In this document: positions 9,084 to 18,716 of the stretch, one piece after another
Layout: each line of letters begins with the position of its first letter
Position numbering within the stretch: position 1 is the first letter of the stretch
DNA from: Bradyrhizobium sp. AZCC 2176
Lineage (GTDB): Bacteria > Pseudomonadota > Alphaproteobacteria > Rhizobiales > Xanthobacteraceae
Assembly: GCF_036924645.1 (NCBI RefSeq)
Contig: NZ_JAZHRX010000001.1
Coordinates: 5,979,501-6,043,500, forward strand
Direction: 5' to 3'
DNA length: 64,000 nucleotides
The notes under the pieces: generated by a model
Databases searched by the model: none
Told to the model about the DNA's origin: nothing
The model's input: only the letters and a program-made list of their open reading frames with translations
Translations under genes and position numbers: made by a program

Positions 9084-11315
9084 TTACTGTACCCGGATCA
9101 CAACGGTGTCGGCCGCCCCCGTCGCGTCGATGACGGTCAACCGGGCAAAGCCCGGCCCGGGCGGATCGACCAGGCGCTGGCGCCGGCTGTCGATTTCGCC
9201 GACCGAGGTACCGTTCAGCATGATGGTCAGCGGCAGCACGCCGCCCGCCACCTTGACCGGCATCGGCGCGGCCTGCCCGCCGCCCGAACGGTCGACATCG
9301 ATCCGCGAGCCATTCAACGGAAACTGGATGCGCGGCATCTGATCGTTTCCGGTGCGGATCAGTTCGCCAACGGGACGGAAACGCCGCAGCGGCAACGGCA
9401 GCTTGGCATTGCCAGCAATCAGCACCCCCTTTGGCGGCTTCGGCAGCGCCGCCGGGGTCTTCCCGGTCCGCGCAAATGCGTCGAACAGGATCGGGGCTGC
9501 GGCGGTGCGGCCGACCAGGCCCGGCACCGGCGCGCCATCGGGGCGCCCGACCCACACCCCGATCGTGACGCGGCCATCGAAACCAACGGACCACGCGTCG
9601 CGATAGCCGTAACTGGTGCCGGTCTTGAATGCGATTTTGTTGTGCACGCCGTTCTCCGGCGGCGGCGTCCCGAGCAGCACATTGCCGACCTGCCAGGCGG
9701 CGGCCTGGTCCATCAGCCGCAGCGGCTCGCGCGCGTCTTTCGCCAGCATGATCTCGCGGAGCGGCCGCGCCGCGCCAAGCCGCGCCAGCCCGGCATAGAG
9801 CTGCGCCAGATCCTGCAAGGTGACACCGACGCCGCCAAGGCCCATCGCAAGGCCCGGCGCTTCATCCTTCGGCAGCACGAGGTTGCCGCCGGCCTGCTTC
9901 AGCCGCGACGACAGCCGGCTGGAGCCGACCCGGTCGAGCAGCGCGATCGCCGGCACGTTCAGCGAGAGCTGCAGTGCCTTGCGCACCGGCACCGTGCCCT
10001 GGAACGTCATGTCGAAATTTTCCGGCGCGTAGGAGCCGAACCGAATGGGGCGGTCGTCGATCAGGCTTTCGGGATGCACAAAGCCGTCCTCGAAGGCGAG
10101 CCCATAGATGAACGGCTTCAGCGTCGAGCCCGGCGAACGCACGGCGCGCGTCATGTCGACCTGACCGGCGCGGCGCTCGTCGAAATAATCGGATGAGCCG
10201 ACGCGCGCCAGCACGTCGCCACTTTCATTGTCGACCGCGATGATGGCGACCGAAATGTTCGGTCCCTGCGCTACTGCACGGTCGCGCGCCAGCGCTTCCA
10301 GCGTTTTCTGCAGGCCCGAATCCAGCGTCAGCTTGACCAGCGGCGCATCCTTCACCGTCGCCATCGCGGCATCGGAGGAATGCGGCGCCAGGATCGGCAT
10401 CGGCTTGCGCAGCCGCGGCACTGTCACCGCCCTCCCCTGCGCCGCGTCCTCTTTCGACACGACGCCATCCTCGACCATCCGCGCCAGCACGCGGTCGCGC
10501 GCGGCATGGGCGGCTTCCGGATAGCGATCGAGCCGGCGGCGTTCCGGCGATTGCGGCAGCGCGACCAGCAATGCTGCTTCCGCAAGCGAAAGCCGTTTCG
10601 GCTCCTTGCCGAAATAGGCGATGGATGCGGCGCGGATGCCTTCGAGGTTACCGCCGAACGGCGCCAGCGCGAGATACAGATCGAGGATCTCGTCCTTGCT
10701 GAGCTGCTGCTCGAGCTGGACCGCGCGCACCATCTGGCGCAGTTTTGCATAGACCGAGCGCTCGCGCCGCGGCTCCATCAGCCGCGCCAATTGCATCGTG
10801 ATGGTCGAGCCGCCGGAGACAATGTGGCCGCTAGTCCCAAATTGAAGCGCCGCGCGCCCGAGCGCCAGCGGATCGACGCCGCCATGCGACCAGAACCGGC
10901 GGTCTTCATACGCCAGCAGCAGCTTGAGATAGCCGGGATCGACTGACGTCTTTGCCTCCACCGGCAGGCGCCAGCGTCCGTCGGCCATCGCATAGGCGCG
11001 GAGCAATTTGCCATTGCGGTCGACGACCGTGGTCGACACCTTGCGCGCCTCCTCCAGCGGCAGCGGCCCGAGCGATGCGATCCAGCCGGCGACGGCGGTG
11101 GTGATCACGATGAGGATGAAGGCGAGAGACACCGCGATCCGGAAAAAGCGGCGGCGCCCAATAGCACTGCCGTCATGGCCGGGCTTGGCCCGGCCATCCA
11201 CGTCTTTGCTTCCCTCACTCGAGGAAGACGTGGATGCCCGGGACATCTGCGCGAAGACGCGCTTCGCGCTTTTGCCCGGGCATGACGGAGAATTATGGGG
11301 ACCCATCTCGCTCAT
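9084..11315 (-). CDS. pbpC: Penicillin-binding protein 1C
   Basis: A bifunctional peptidoglycan synthase of 743 residues. It has a signal anchor (about residues 58-80), a family 51 glycosyltransferase domain with the catalytic Glu motif YEDRRFWSHGG, and a transpeptidase domain with SPGSTLKP (SxxK), SLN and KTGTSYG. A BiPBP_C-type C-terminal domain covers roughly 650-743. The ATG at 11313-11315 overlaps the stop of the upstream alpha-2-macroglobulin gene (ATGA). Residues of about 10-48 are encoded by an interspersed repeat at 11171-11287, so the N-terminus differs from usual family members. PbpC and a bacterial alpha-2-macroglobulin are a well-known pair linked to envelope repair and protease defence. 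Confidence 0.92.
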   Translation of the reverse strand: MSEMGPHNSPSCPGKSAKRVFAQMSRASTSSSSEGSKDVDGRAKPGHDGSAIGRRRFFRIAVSLAFILIVITTAVAGWIASLGPLPLEEARKVSTTVVDRNGKLLRAYAMADGRWRLPVEAKTSVDPGYLKLLLAYEDRRFWSHGGVDPLALGRAALQFGTSGHIVSGGSTITMQLARLMEPRRERSVYAKLRQMVRAVQLEQQLSKDEILDLYLALAPFGGNLEGIRAASIAYFGKEPKRLSLAEAALLVALPQSPERRRLDRYPEAAHAARDRVLARMVEDGVVSKEDAAQGRAVTVPRLRKPMPILAPHSSDAAMATVKDAPLVKLTLDSGLQKTLEALARDRAVAQGPNISVAIIAVDNESGDVLARVGSSDYFDERRAGQVDMTRAVRSPGSTLKPFIYGLAFEDGFVHPESLIDDRPIRFGSYAPENFDMTFQGTVPVRKALQLSLNVPAIALLDRVGSSRLSSRLKQAGGNLVLPKDEAPGLAMGLGGVGVTLQDLAQLYAGLARLGAARPLREIMLAKDAREPLRLMDQAAAWQVGNVLLGTPPPENGVHNKIAFKTGTSYGYRDAWSVGFDGRVTIGVWVGRPDGAPVPGLVGRTAAAPILFDAFARTGKTPAALPKPPKGVLIAGNAKLPLPLRRFRPVGELIRTGNDQMPRIQFPLNGSRIDVDRSGGGQAAPMPVKVAGGVLPLTIMLNGTSVGEIDSRRQRLVDPPGPGFARLTVIDATGAADTVVIRVQ
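11171..11287. repeat. 117-bp interspersed palindromic repeat within pbpC 5' end
   Basis: The element is bounded by CGTCATG (11171-11177) and its inverse CATGACG (11281-11287). It has nested inverted repeats: GCCGGGC...GCCCGGC near 11178-11194, and a perfect 12-bp pair CATCCACGTCTT (11195-11206) with AAGACGTGGATG (11225-11236). The 'GTCATGGCCGGGCTTGGCCC' type sequence is one I recognise as a very abundant intergenic repeat of Bradyrhizobium and relatives (recalled, not searched). Here it sits in the first 50 codons of pbpC and keeps the frame open. Confidence 0.8.
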
Positions 11316-14300
11316 TTCGCTGGACGCACCTCAACCGAACCGGTGCCGGAGCGGCCGTAGCGCGAGGGATTGTACATGTCCTCGACATAGGCCTGCGGCA
11401 GCACGTATTTGCCCGGCGAGACCGCACGCACGATGTAGGCCACCGTGAACACTGATTTGTCGTCGCTGGCGCGATCGATCGCCGCCGTGAAGCGGTCATC
11501 GCGGAACTCGGTATGCTCCGGCTCCTCGCCGTCCTCGATCCAGTCCAGCGTGCCCGAGTCGCCCGACGACACCAGCCGCGGGTTGTCGATCTCGAGGCCG
11601 GCCGGCAGATAATCGGCCACCATGATGTGTCCGTATTCCGGCTTGGCCTCGGTGATCTTCAACACCACGGCGAAGCGGTCGTTCTGCCTGGCCTTGGTGA
11701 CATCTGCCGGCTTGCCGTCGAGCGTGAAGTAATTGCGCTCGATCTTGAAGCCGTTCGACGCCGCCGGCTCGGGGGTAACCGGCGAACCCGAGACCGAAAC
11801 CACCGCCTGCACCGGCGCATCGCCGGTGTTGGTGATCTTGACCGGCTTGCCGGCCATCGCCTCGGCCTTGTAGCTGCGATAGACCGCGGCTTTCACCGGC
11901 GATCCATCGATGTCCAGCGCCAGCGTTTCCTTCGACAGCGCACGTGCGGCCAGCACCAGCCAGGCGTTTTCCTGGGTCGAAGTGTAGGGCGAAAGCCCCC
12001 GCGCCACTTCGACGCGCTGGACAGCCTGCGTCAGCGTTGCCCGCGGCGCGTTGCCTTCGCTGGCAAGCGAGACCAGCGCCGCCGCATCGCGCAGCGCCGA
12101 GCCATAGTCGACCCGGCCGAACTCGATCACCGGCTTTGGCGCCAGCGCATCGAGCGCCGCGCCATAGACCCGCTCCGCCCGCGTCTTGTCGCCGACCAGC
12201 GCCAGCGCCGCCGCGAGTTGCGATTTCGCGATTGGGGTCGCGAGATTGGCGAGCTTGGTATCGGCGAGATAGCGCAGGTCGCCGATCGGCGCGGCGCCAT
12301 TGCGGGCGAGCACGTAGAGGCCATAGGCCAGATCGCGACCGCCGTCCTTTTCCGGCTCGTTGGCGTTGACCACGGAATTTCGGATGCGGTCGAGCGCGTT
12401 CTTGAACAGCACGTCCGGCACCGCAAAGCCCTTTTCGCGGGCGCGGGTCAGGAAGTCGGTCACGTAGGCATCGAGCCAGGCGTCGTCGCCGCCGGCCGAC
12501 CACAGGCCGAACGAGCCGTTCGAGCCCTGCCGCGCCAGCAGCCGTTCGATCGCGTCCTTGATGCGCTGGTCAACCGCGGTATCCATCGCCAGATGCGCGC
12601 CAGCCGCGAGGTCGTTGACATAGAGCAGCGGCATCGCGCGGCTGGTGATCTGCTCGGAACAGCCATGCGGATAGCGATCCAGCGCCTTCAGAATGGTGGC
12701 CGCATCGAGCGCGGTGGACAGGCTCACCGACAGCGACACGCTGCCGGTGCCCGACACCAAGTCGGAGAACATGTCCGGCGTCAGCGTCAGGCTCTCGCCT
12801 TTTGCCAATGTCCGGATCGAGCGCCGCGCCAGCACCTGCGTCGCCGCCTTGACGTCGAGCGCATAATGCCGCGCCAGCGTCAGCCCATTCGGTCCCTTGA
12901 TGTCGACGTCGAGATTGGCGGTCCCCGCGCCGCCGGCGTCGAGTGCCAGCGCCATCGAGGTCCGCTGCTTGGCGGCGAGTTTGACTGACGTGGTCGGATT
13001 ACCCGTCACCTTCACCGGGCCCGATGTCTTGACGCTGATGCTGTAATCGCCGGGCGCGCCCTCGACATTGTCGAGGTCGAAACTCATCGTGCCCTTGTCG
13101 CCGTTGAGCAGGAAGCGCGGCAGCGTCGCCGTCAGAACCACGGGATCGCGCACCGTGACGTCGACGGTCGCTCGGCCGAGCTTGGTCGAATTCCACGCGA
13201 CCGCCATGACGCGGGCCGTGCCGGCAAACTCCGGAATATCAAAACTGATTTCCGTGGTGCCGTCGGCGCCAACCGTGACAATCCCCGAATAGAGCGCCAG
13301 CGGCTTCTGCGTGGGCGGCGAGCCCTGCAACTCGGCGCCGGCGGAATCGCCACCGGTCCGGATCTGGCCGCGCGTACCCTGCATGCCGTCGATCAACTGC
13401 CCATAGAGGTCGCGGATTTCGGACGTCAGGCGGCGCTGGCCAAGATAGTAATCGTCCGGCGCCGGCGGCTTGTAGTTGGTCAGATTGAGAATGCCGACAT
13501 CGACTGCGGCAACGACGATCTTGGCGTCTTCGCCGGGATTGAGCCCGCCGAGTTTGACCGGGATCTTGAGCGCCGTGCCCGGCCGCACCAGCGGCGGCGG
13601 CGATAGCGCCACCTGCAGCGTGCGCGTCTTCTTGTCGATGCCGAACCACTTTAGCCCGATCGCGCGCCCGGGCATCCGCAGCGCCGCCGCATCCAGCGGC
13701 CGGCGCAGCGTCGCCAATACATAGGCGCCGGTGCCCCAGTCCTTGCCGATGGTCAGCTTGACCTGATGGGTGCCTTCCCTGACATCGACGGTCTGCGTCG
13801 TCAGCAGGCGGTCGCCGAGCACGTTGATGGTCAGCTTCCCCGCAGTGCGGGCATTGACCGACACCACCATGGTGTCGCCGGAAGCGTATTCCGGCTTGTC
13901 GACCGAGGTCTCCAGAAGATCAGGCGTATCGGCGCTGCCGTCGGAGTACCAGCCGACGTCGAACTGCACCGACGTGACCGGTCCGTCCGCTTCCGTCGAT
14001 TTGACGTCAAGGCGATAGCGGCCGGGCTCCGGCGCGACCGACACCCGCGCCGCCTTGTCTGATGTCAGCGTCAGCTCGCCATCGGCGACGCGCTTGGTCG
14101 ATTTGACCGGCTCATATTCCCACGACGAGTTCTGGCGGTACCATTGATAGCGCGACTCCACCTTCAGGAGTTCGTAGCGCAGGCCGTCGCGCGGCAATTG
14201 CTTGCCGTCGGGACCGACGAACACGACGTCGAATTCGGCCTTGTCGCCCTCCGCGACGCTCTTGTCGCCGAATAGCGGCTTGATGCCGATCAGGGCGGCC

Positions 14301-16522
14301 TGCGGCGCCACGGGAAGCACCAGCTTGCGCTCGACCGCGCGGCCGCCGGTCTCCACCATGCGGATGAAGATCTGCGCCTCCTGCGGTCGGGTCGACGTCG
14401 GCGCCTTGGCGAGCGACACCGGGAAGGTCGCAACGCCATTGGCGTCGGCCTCGGGGAGGTTCTCGATCGGGGTGCGCTCGTTGGAGGCGGTCTCCTCATC
14501 GGCCACGCCGAACTGGTAGCCGGGATAGCCCGGTCGCCCCGAGGCAGCCGGCGCCACCAGCATGTCGCCTTCGAGCTGCAGACGCGAGGCGGGTGCACCG
14601 TAAAGGAACTTGCCGGCGACCTTCAGTTCGACTGGCGTCTCAGCCTTGATCATCTTCTCCCTGGCCGAGACATCGAATTCGATCCGTTCGGGGATGTAGT
14701 CCTCGACCATGAAGGTGGTCTCGCCGACGGAGGAGCCCTTGGGGTCGGTAAAAGCGCGCACCCGCCAGGTCCCGGTCGGGACCGCGGAATTGAGCGGCAG
14801 GACAAGAGAGCGGCCGCCCGCGCCCTGATCCGGCAGCACGGCGCGGCGGAATTCGACGCCGTCCGGCCGCTCGATCACCAGCGTCAGCGGCCCGCCGGCC
14901 ATGGCGTTACCCTGCCCGTCGCGTAGCAGCGCGGTCAGGTAGACGGTTTCGTTCGAGCGGTAGACCCCGCGCTCGGCGTAGACAAAAGCGTCGGCGCCAG
15001 CCGGCACCACCCGCCCCGACACGCCGCGGTCGGTGAGGTCAAAGGCATTGGTCTTCAGGCTGAGGAAGGCATAGTCCGCCTTGTCGCTCATGACCGTCAG
15101 CAGGGCCGGCGACAGCCCGCCCTCGCCGCGCGCCAGCCCTGCCTCGAACAGCACATGCCCGGCGTCGTCGGTCTTGCGGGTGGCGAGTATCTCGTTGTTG
15201 CGCGCAATCAGCCGCACCTCGGCCTTGGCGACGGCTTCCGTGGAGGCCAACGAGTTGACGAACACATGGATGCCGTCATTGCCGGAAAACGCGGTCAGCC
15301 CCAAGTCGGAGACGATGAACCATTGCGTCGCGAGCGACCCGTTATCGTCGCCGCTGCCGGGCCCCTTGGCCGCGGCCGTCATCACATAGACGCCGGGCTG
15401 CAGGTCGCCGAGCGCCTGGTCGACGGGAAACGCCGTCACGACATCCTGGTTCAGCGTGGTCGCGGTCGCAAGTTCGCCGGACCAGACCTTGGTGCCGCGC
15501 TCGTTGCCCAAATCCGAGAGCTGGTAGCTGGAGATCGTCTTCTGGAAATCGCTGTCGACCACCGTGTTGATCAGGTTGCGGTCGCCGATCCGGAACACGT
15601 TGACGTTCACCGACGGCGTATTGACGCTGACCAGCGGAATGCCGCGCTGGCCGGTGCGCGGCAGCACATAGGCGCGGCCCGTGAAGCGCACGAACGGCTT
15701 GCGGTCACGCACATAGATATTGAACTCGGCCGATTTCGGCAGGCTCTCCTTGACGGTGGACGGCAGGCCGGCGCGCAGGTTGATGTTGTAGCGCTCGCCA
15801 TGCTTCAGCCCGTCGACGCAGAGCTGCTTGCCCTCGCTCGTCAGCGCCGGTTTGTCGGTACCGGCCTGCGCCACGAAGGGCGCGAAATCGACCCGCTTGG
15901 CGAGATCCTCGGAGAACTGGAAGCAGGCGCGCGGCGAAGCGCCGTCGGAATCGACGGTATAATCCAGCAGGCGGAAACCATGCTGGTCACGCATCTTCTC
16001 ATACTGGCCGCGGACCTCGGCGACCTCGCGCATGTCGAGCGACAGCCGCAACGCATCCAGCGCCGGACGCCACAGCTTGCGCTCGGACATCGCCCGGCCC
16101 AACACGGCCAGCGCATCGGCCTCCTCAGCCTGGTTGCCGGCGCGCTGATAGGCGATGTAGGCCGCGGTCGAAGCGCGCTCGTACAGGAAGGTCTGTTCGC
16201 TGGAACTGGCGGAGCGGATCTGGAAGATGGTTTTGGCGAGCCTCAGCCAGTTGGCGCCATCCTCCGGCGTGGTGGCGGCGATCTGGCCGAGGATCTGCAG
16301 GCCGACTCGGAAGTCGGCACGCTTGAAAGCGGCGTCGGCGTCGTTGCGCAGGGTCGCGGAGGATTTGGCGACCGGCCCCGCCTCGCTCTTGATCTGGGCT
16401 TCCAGCTTGACGGCCAAATCGGCCAGCTCGTCGCGCTTGAACGCTTTGTCCGCGGCCCCTGCTGCCGTCAGGCCAAGCGCCAGCGTGGCGCAAATCACTG
16501 TGGCGCGAACCAAACCGATCAT
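11312..16522 (-). CDS. Bacterial alpha-2-macroglobulin (large, YfhM-like)
   Basis: A 1736-residue secreted protein with an N-terminal signal peptide (LALGLTAAGA, no lipobox Cys). Repeated MG domains follow, including an MG1/A2M_N-type part (about 490-800). The A2M central domain and a thioester domain contain GCSEQ near residue 1288, with the Cys and Gln needed for the reactive thioester. The bacterial family traps proteases in the periplasm and is paired with PbpC. Most relatives are lipoproteins, whereas this one appears soluble or otherwise anchored. The length fits the family. It overlaps pbpC by ATGA, so the pair is coupled. Confidence 0.93.
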   Translation of the reverse strand: MIGLVRATVICATLALGLTAAGAADKAFKRDELADLAVKLEAQIKSEAGPVAKSSATLRNDADAAFKRADFRVGLQILGQIAATTPEDGANWLRLAKTIFQIRSASSSEQTFLYERASTAAYIAYQRAGNQAEEADALAVLGRAMSERKLWRPALDALRLSLDMREVAEVRGQYEKMRDQHGFRLLDYTVDSDGASPRACFQFSEDLAKRVDFAPFVAQAGTDKPALTSEGKQLCVDGLKHGERYNINLRAGLPSTVKESLPKSAEFNIYVRDRKPFVRFTGRAYVLPRTGQRGIPLVSVNTPSVNVNVFRIGDRNLINTVVDSDFQKTISSYQLSDLGNERGTKVWSGELATATTLNQDVVTAFPVDQALGDLQPGVYVMTAAAKGPGSGDDNGSLATQWFIVSDLGLTAFSGNDGIHVFVNSLASTEAVAKAEVRLIARNNEILATRKTDDAGHVLFEAGLARGEGGLSPALLTVMSDKADYAFLSLKTNAFDLTDRGVSGRVVPAGADAFVYAERGVYRSNETVYLTALLRDGQGNAMAGGPLTLVIERPDGVEFRRAVLPDQGAGGRSLVLPLNSAVPTGTWRVRAFTDPKGSSVGETTFMVEDYIPERIEFDVSAREKMIKAETPVELKVAGKFLYGAPASRLQLEGDMLVAPAASGRPGYPGYQFGVADEETASNERTPIENLPEADANGVATFPVSLAKAPTSTRPQEAQIFIRMVETGGRAVERKLVLPVAPQAALIGIKPLFGDKSVAEGDKAEFDVVFVGPDGKQLPRDGLRYELLKVESRYQWYRQNSSWEYEPVKSTKRVADGELTLTSDKAARVSVAPEPGRYRLDVKSTEADGPVTSVQFDVGWYSDGSADTPDLLETSVDKPEYASGDTMVVSVNARTAGKLTINVLGDRLLTTQTVDVREGTHQVKLTIGKDWGTGAYVLATLRRPLDAAALRMPGRAIGLKWFGIDKKTRTLQVALSPPPLVRPGTALKIPVKLGGLNPGEDAKIVVAAVDVGILNLTNYKPPAPDDYYLGQRRLTSEIRDLYGQLIDGMQGTRGQIRTGGDSAGAELQGSPPTQKPLALYSGIVTVGADGTTEISFDIPEFAGTARVMAVAWNSTKLGRATVDVTVRDPVVLTATLPRFLLNGDKGTMSFDLDNVEGAPGDYSISVKTSGPVKVTGNPTTSVKLAAKQRTSMALALDAGGAGTANLDVDIKGPNGLTLARHYALDVKAATQVLARRSIRTLAKGESLTLTPDMFSDLVSGTGSVSLSVSLSTALDAATILKALDRYPHGCSEQITSRAMPLLYVNDLAAGAHLAMDTAVDQRIKDAIERLLARQGSNGSFGLWSAGGDDAWLDAYVTDFLTRAREKGFAVPDVLFKNALDRIRNSVVNANEPEKDGGRDLAYGLYVLARNGAAPIGDLRYLADTKLANLATPIAKSQLAAALALVGDKTRAERVYGAALDALAPKPVIEFGRVDYGSALRDAAALVSLASEGNAPRATLTQAVQRVEVARGLSPYTSTQENAWLVLAARALSKETLALDIDGSPVKAAVYRSYKAEAMAGKPVKITNTGDAPVQAVVSVSGSPVTPEPAASNGFKIERNYFTLDGKPADVTKARQNDRFAVVLKITEAKPEYGHIMVADYLPAGLEIDNPRLVSSGDSGTLDWIEDGEEPEHTEFRDDRFTAAIDRASDDKSVFTVAYIVRAVSPGKYVLPQAYVEDMYNPSRYGRSGTGSVEVRPAK

Positions 16523-16851
16523 GATGGGCTCCTTGCCGCGGACATCAGCCGCGTAACGTCAAAAAGTGCGCGAAAAGGTGACGGACTGATGGCGGTGATA
16601 AAGGCTTGCGAAGGGGTCGCATGCATGGTGCTGGCAGTCCAAACGATCCCGGCCGCACCGCCCGGCGGGGTGCCGGCGGCTGGCTTTATGTCAGGGGCGG
16701 ACCATGTGAGGCAGTCCGCCGTCTGCCTTGGTCGCGAATTTGAGGAAATCGGTTCGACCGTCTTGGCGGGAAAGCGGATTTTTCATATTGGCAGTGCTAG
16801 ATAAGGAAGGCCTATAAGGCGGAATACCTGGGGCGGCCAACGCCCCCCGAC
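16523..16851. other. Intergenic region upstream of the alpha-2-macroglobulin gene and tRNA-Arg
   Basis: About 330 bases between two divergently oriented transcription units. It must hold the promoter of the A2M-pbpC operon and that of tRNA-Arg. I see no convincing gene or terminator. The open frame antisense through the tRNA is a well-known false ORF type. Confidence 0.5.
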
Positions 16852-16928
16852 GGTCCCATAGCTCAACTGGATAGAGTAACGGATTTCTACTCCGTGGGTT
16901 GCAGGTTCGAATCCTGCTGGGATCGCCA
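16852..16928 (+). tRNA. tRNA-Arg (anticodon UCU)
   Basis: A full cloverleaf of 77 bases with encoded CCA. The acceptor pairs GGTCCCA with TGGGATC (one G-T wobble). The D arm is GCTC...GAGT. The anticodon stem ACGGA/TCCGT encloses loop TTTCTAC with anticodon TCT. The T arm is GCAGG-TTCGAAT-CCTGC. The discriminator is G. It reads AGA codons, which are rare in GC-rich genomes. Confidence 0.96.
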
Positions 16929-17053
16929 CCAAAATTGGGCTGGCTGCGGCGCATCGTTCGCAATTTCGACGTCATTCTCGACTCGACTTGGACGTGAGCC
17001 TACGATGCCGGCCGGAAATTGCTCCGTTGCCCTGACAAAGGATGCGGATCGTC

Positions 17054-17311
17054 ATGCCAAAAAAGGGAATTACCGGCCACGACGAATGGGTCGTTACGGA
17101 AGCGCTGGCAACCGCGTTGGTTGCGCTCGAACAGCTTGAGCCGACCCAGCAATCGCGCCAGCAGATGGACGATATCCGGAAACTGCTAGCAGCCAACTGC
17201 CAGCCCGGGACCCTCAATTTGCACCTCGCCCAGGCCAAGTGCCGGCTGAACCCCCATGCCGACCGAGCCAACATCTATCGAGAGTACGGGTTTGAGGACT
17301 GGGAAGTCTGA
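17054..17311 (+). CDS. Small hypothetical protein
   Basis: The 85-residue soluble protein has no family I recognise. It is rich in Ala, Leu and Gln with a likely helical middle (EALATALVALEQLEP) and an acidic C-terminus ending in EYGFEDWEV. I chose the ATG at 17054, which has GGA five bases upstream. An in-frame ATG at 17042 would add four residues. The composition and codon use look like a real gene rather than a shadow frame. It sits downstream of tRNA-Arg in a tract of small orphan genes. Confidence 0.55.
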   Translation: MPKKGITGHDEWVVTEALATALVALEQLEPTQQSRQQMDDIRKLLAANCQPGTLNLHLAQAKCRLNPHADRANIYREYGFEDWEV

Positions 17312-17338
17312 AGCGCGGGCTCACGCTGGGAGTTCAGG

Positions 17339-17623
17339 ATGAAGCTGCCACACGCATCTGCCACTGCACTGTCTTTGACAATTTTGGCCGCGGCTACCGC
17401 CCTGCCCGCACCCGCCCGCGCCCAGACCTACGATCCGAGCTATCCGGTCTGCCTGCAGGTCTACCAGGGCGGCATCGCTGACTTCTATTTCGAGTGCCAC
17501 TATCGAACGATGGCGCAGTGTCAGGCGTCGGCTTCGGGCCGCTCCGCCCAATGCGTGGTCAATCCATATTACGGCGGGCCGAAGGCCGGGCGCAGCAAGC
17601 GCCAACGGTCCCAGCAATATTGA
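17339..17623 (+). CDS. DUF3551-type small secreted protein
   Basis: The 94-residue product has an N-terminal signal peptide with cleavage after ARAQ (about residue 29). The mature part has four Cys (VCLQVY, FECHYRTMAQCQ, QCVVNPYY), matching the DUF3551 pattern that is abundant in Bradyrhizobium. That pattern is YPVCLQVYGG..C.YTSM.QC....G....C..NPY. Function unknown; the Cys pattern suggests a disulfide-stabilised periplasmic protein. The basic tail SKRQRSQQY is typical of the group. Confidence 0.8.
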   Translation: MKLPHASATALSLTILAAATALPAPARAQTYDPSYPVCLQVYQGGIADFYFECHYRTMAQCQASASGRSAQCVVNPYYGGPKAGRSKRQRSQQY

Positions 17624-17671
17624 GAATCGGCTCGCTTCGACGGCCGACAGGCCGCCAGCGTCCCTGCGGGT

Positions 17672-17947
17672 TCACCAGCCGTAAGTACCGAGCGCGAGCG
17701 GCCTCGGCGGGGCCTTGGCGGTTCGCGTCGTTTCCGGCTTCAGGCAGCGCCGGGCTGCTTCGATCTCGGAATCACTCGCGCCCTTGCCGCGGGCCCACTG
17801 CTCTGCCGCGGACGCACTGTATTTCGCCACGTAATAGCGCACGACCGGGCATGAAATTCGACGCAAGACACCAGACTGTTCGCCCGCAAAGCCGGCGCTC
17901 GATGTTCCCAGACATAGCGCCAGCACACACATCCAACGTAAGTGCAT
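17672..17947 (-). CDS. Small secreted hypothetical protein
   Basis: The 91-residue product has a signal peptide (LALCLGTSSAGFA, about residues 8-21). A short mature domain follows with VRYYVAKYSASAAEQWARGKGAS and a helix containing SEIEAARRCL. Two Cys in the mature chain (RISCPV, RRCL) could form a disulfide. The pattern resembles small periplasmic proteins of unknown function in rhizobia. It is convergent with the DUF3551 gene. Confidence 0.6.
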   Translation of the reverse strand: MHLRWMCVLALCLGTSSAGFAGEQSGVLRRISCPVVRYYVAKYSASAAEQWARGKGASDSEIEAARRCLKPETTRTAKAPPRPLALGTYGW

Positions 17948-18211
17948 ATGATTCCCCTCTGTACGTTAAGAGAGGCCCGGCTTCTACCGTAGCATCAAGC
18001 GTGATTATGAGTTCCAAACACGGAACAGGCGAACCTGTGCTTTAGCCGCAACGACACCAACCCTGAATCGTGGCTACTCCGCCTGTGGAACGCGGCTTTA
18101 CGCGATGATTAAAATTGATTGTTTACGAAGAAGACCGAACGTGATTGCCGTCTGAGCGCAATTCGCTAATCTCTACTTGCCAGAGCCTGGCATGAACGGT
18201 TGGTAACCCGG

Positions 18212-18463
18212 ATGGATTTCGAACGCCGATCGGTGGCGAGGACGACGATCGCGAAAAACGCGCTGCTGTTCTTCGACGCGCAGCGCGGCGTCCTCACCTG
18301 CCGTGTTCAGGACGTCACGAATTCCGGGGCCGGAATTGAACTCCACAGCCTCGATCTGTCGCCGCTGAATTTCGAATTGAGCTTCGACAATTTTCACACC
18401 GTTCGCGAGTGCCGCGTGGTCTGGCGGCAAGGCGATTTCGTCGGCGTTGCGTTTCAAAACTGA
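18212..18463 (+). CDS. Single-domain PilZ protein
   Basis: An 83-residue PilZ protein. FERRSVAR supplies an RxxxR-like arginine motif and DVTNSG stands at the place of [D/N]xSxxG, with Thr for Ser. The beta-barrel strands continue to ECRVVWRQGDFVGVAF. The substitution may weaken c-di-GMP binding. I chose the ATG at 18212, because an upstream TTG at 18200 adds only four residues. It is the second of three PilZ mini-proteins in this window. Confidence 0.75.
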   Translation: MDFERRSVARTTIAKNALLFFDAQRGVLTCRVQDVTNSGAGIELHSLDLSPLNFELSFDNFHTVRECRVVWRQGDFVGVAFQN

Positions 18464-18716
18464 TACGGGCGACTTGCCGGAACGCGTGCTCCTTGAGCGC
18501 CGCACCTTGATTTCGCAGGTGCGAGGCGTACCCTGCTCGGCATACGGGACCCCGCGATAGACCAAAACAGCCTCGGGAGAATGGAACTAACATCGCGACG
18601 CCGCGTCGAATCCCGGTGCTTCCGGTGCCTCCGGAACACGACCCAAGCGGAGTTGACCGTTCTGGCGCGTCCCTTCCGCTCAGGGGCCGTTTGGAGGTCT
18701 GTGACGGGAGTTCATA

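Noticed and set aside
11513..12988. Long plus-strand open frame (491 codons) opposite the alpha-2-macroglobulin gene
   Set aside because: Arg/His/Gln-rich composition with no family motif. It is a shadow of the GC-rich gene on the other strand.
15155..16804. 549-codon plus-strand frame opposite the alpha-2-macroglobulin N-terminus
   Set aside because: Also a GC-bias shadow; the minus-strand gene has clear domains and signal peptide.
16691..16975. Open frame antisense to tRNA-Arg with SRIRTCNPRSRNPLLYP-type sequence
   Set aside because: This is the well-known false protein produced by reading tRNA genes on the reverse strand.
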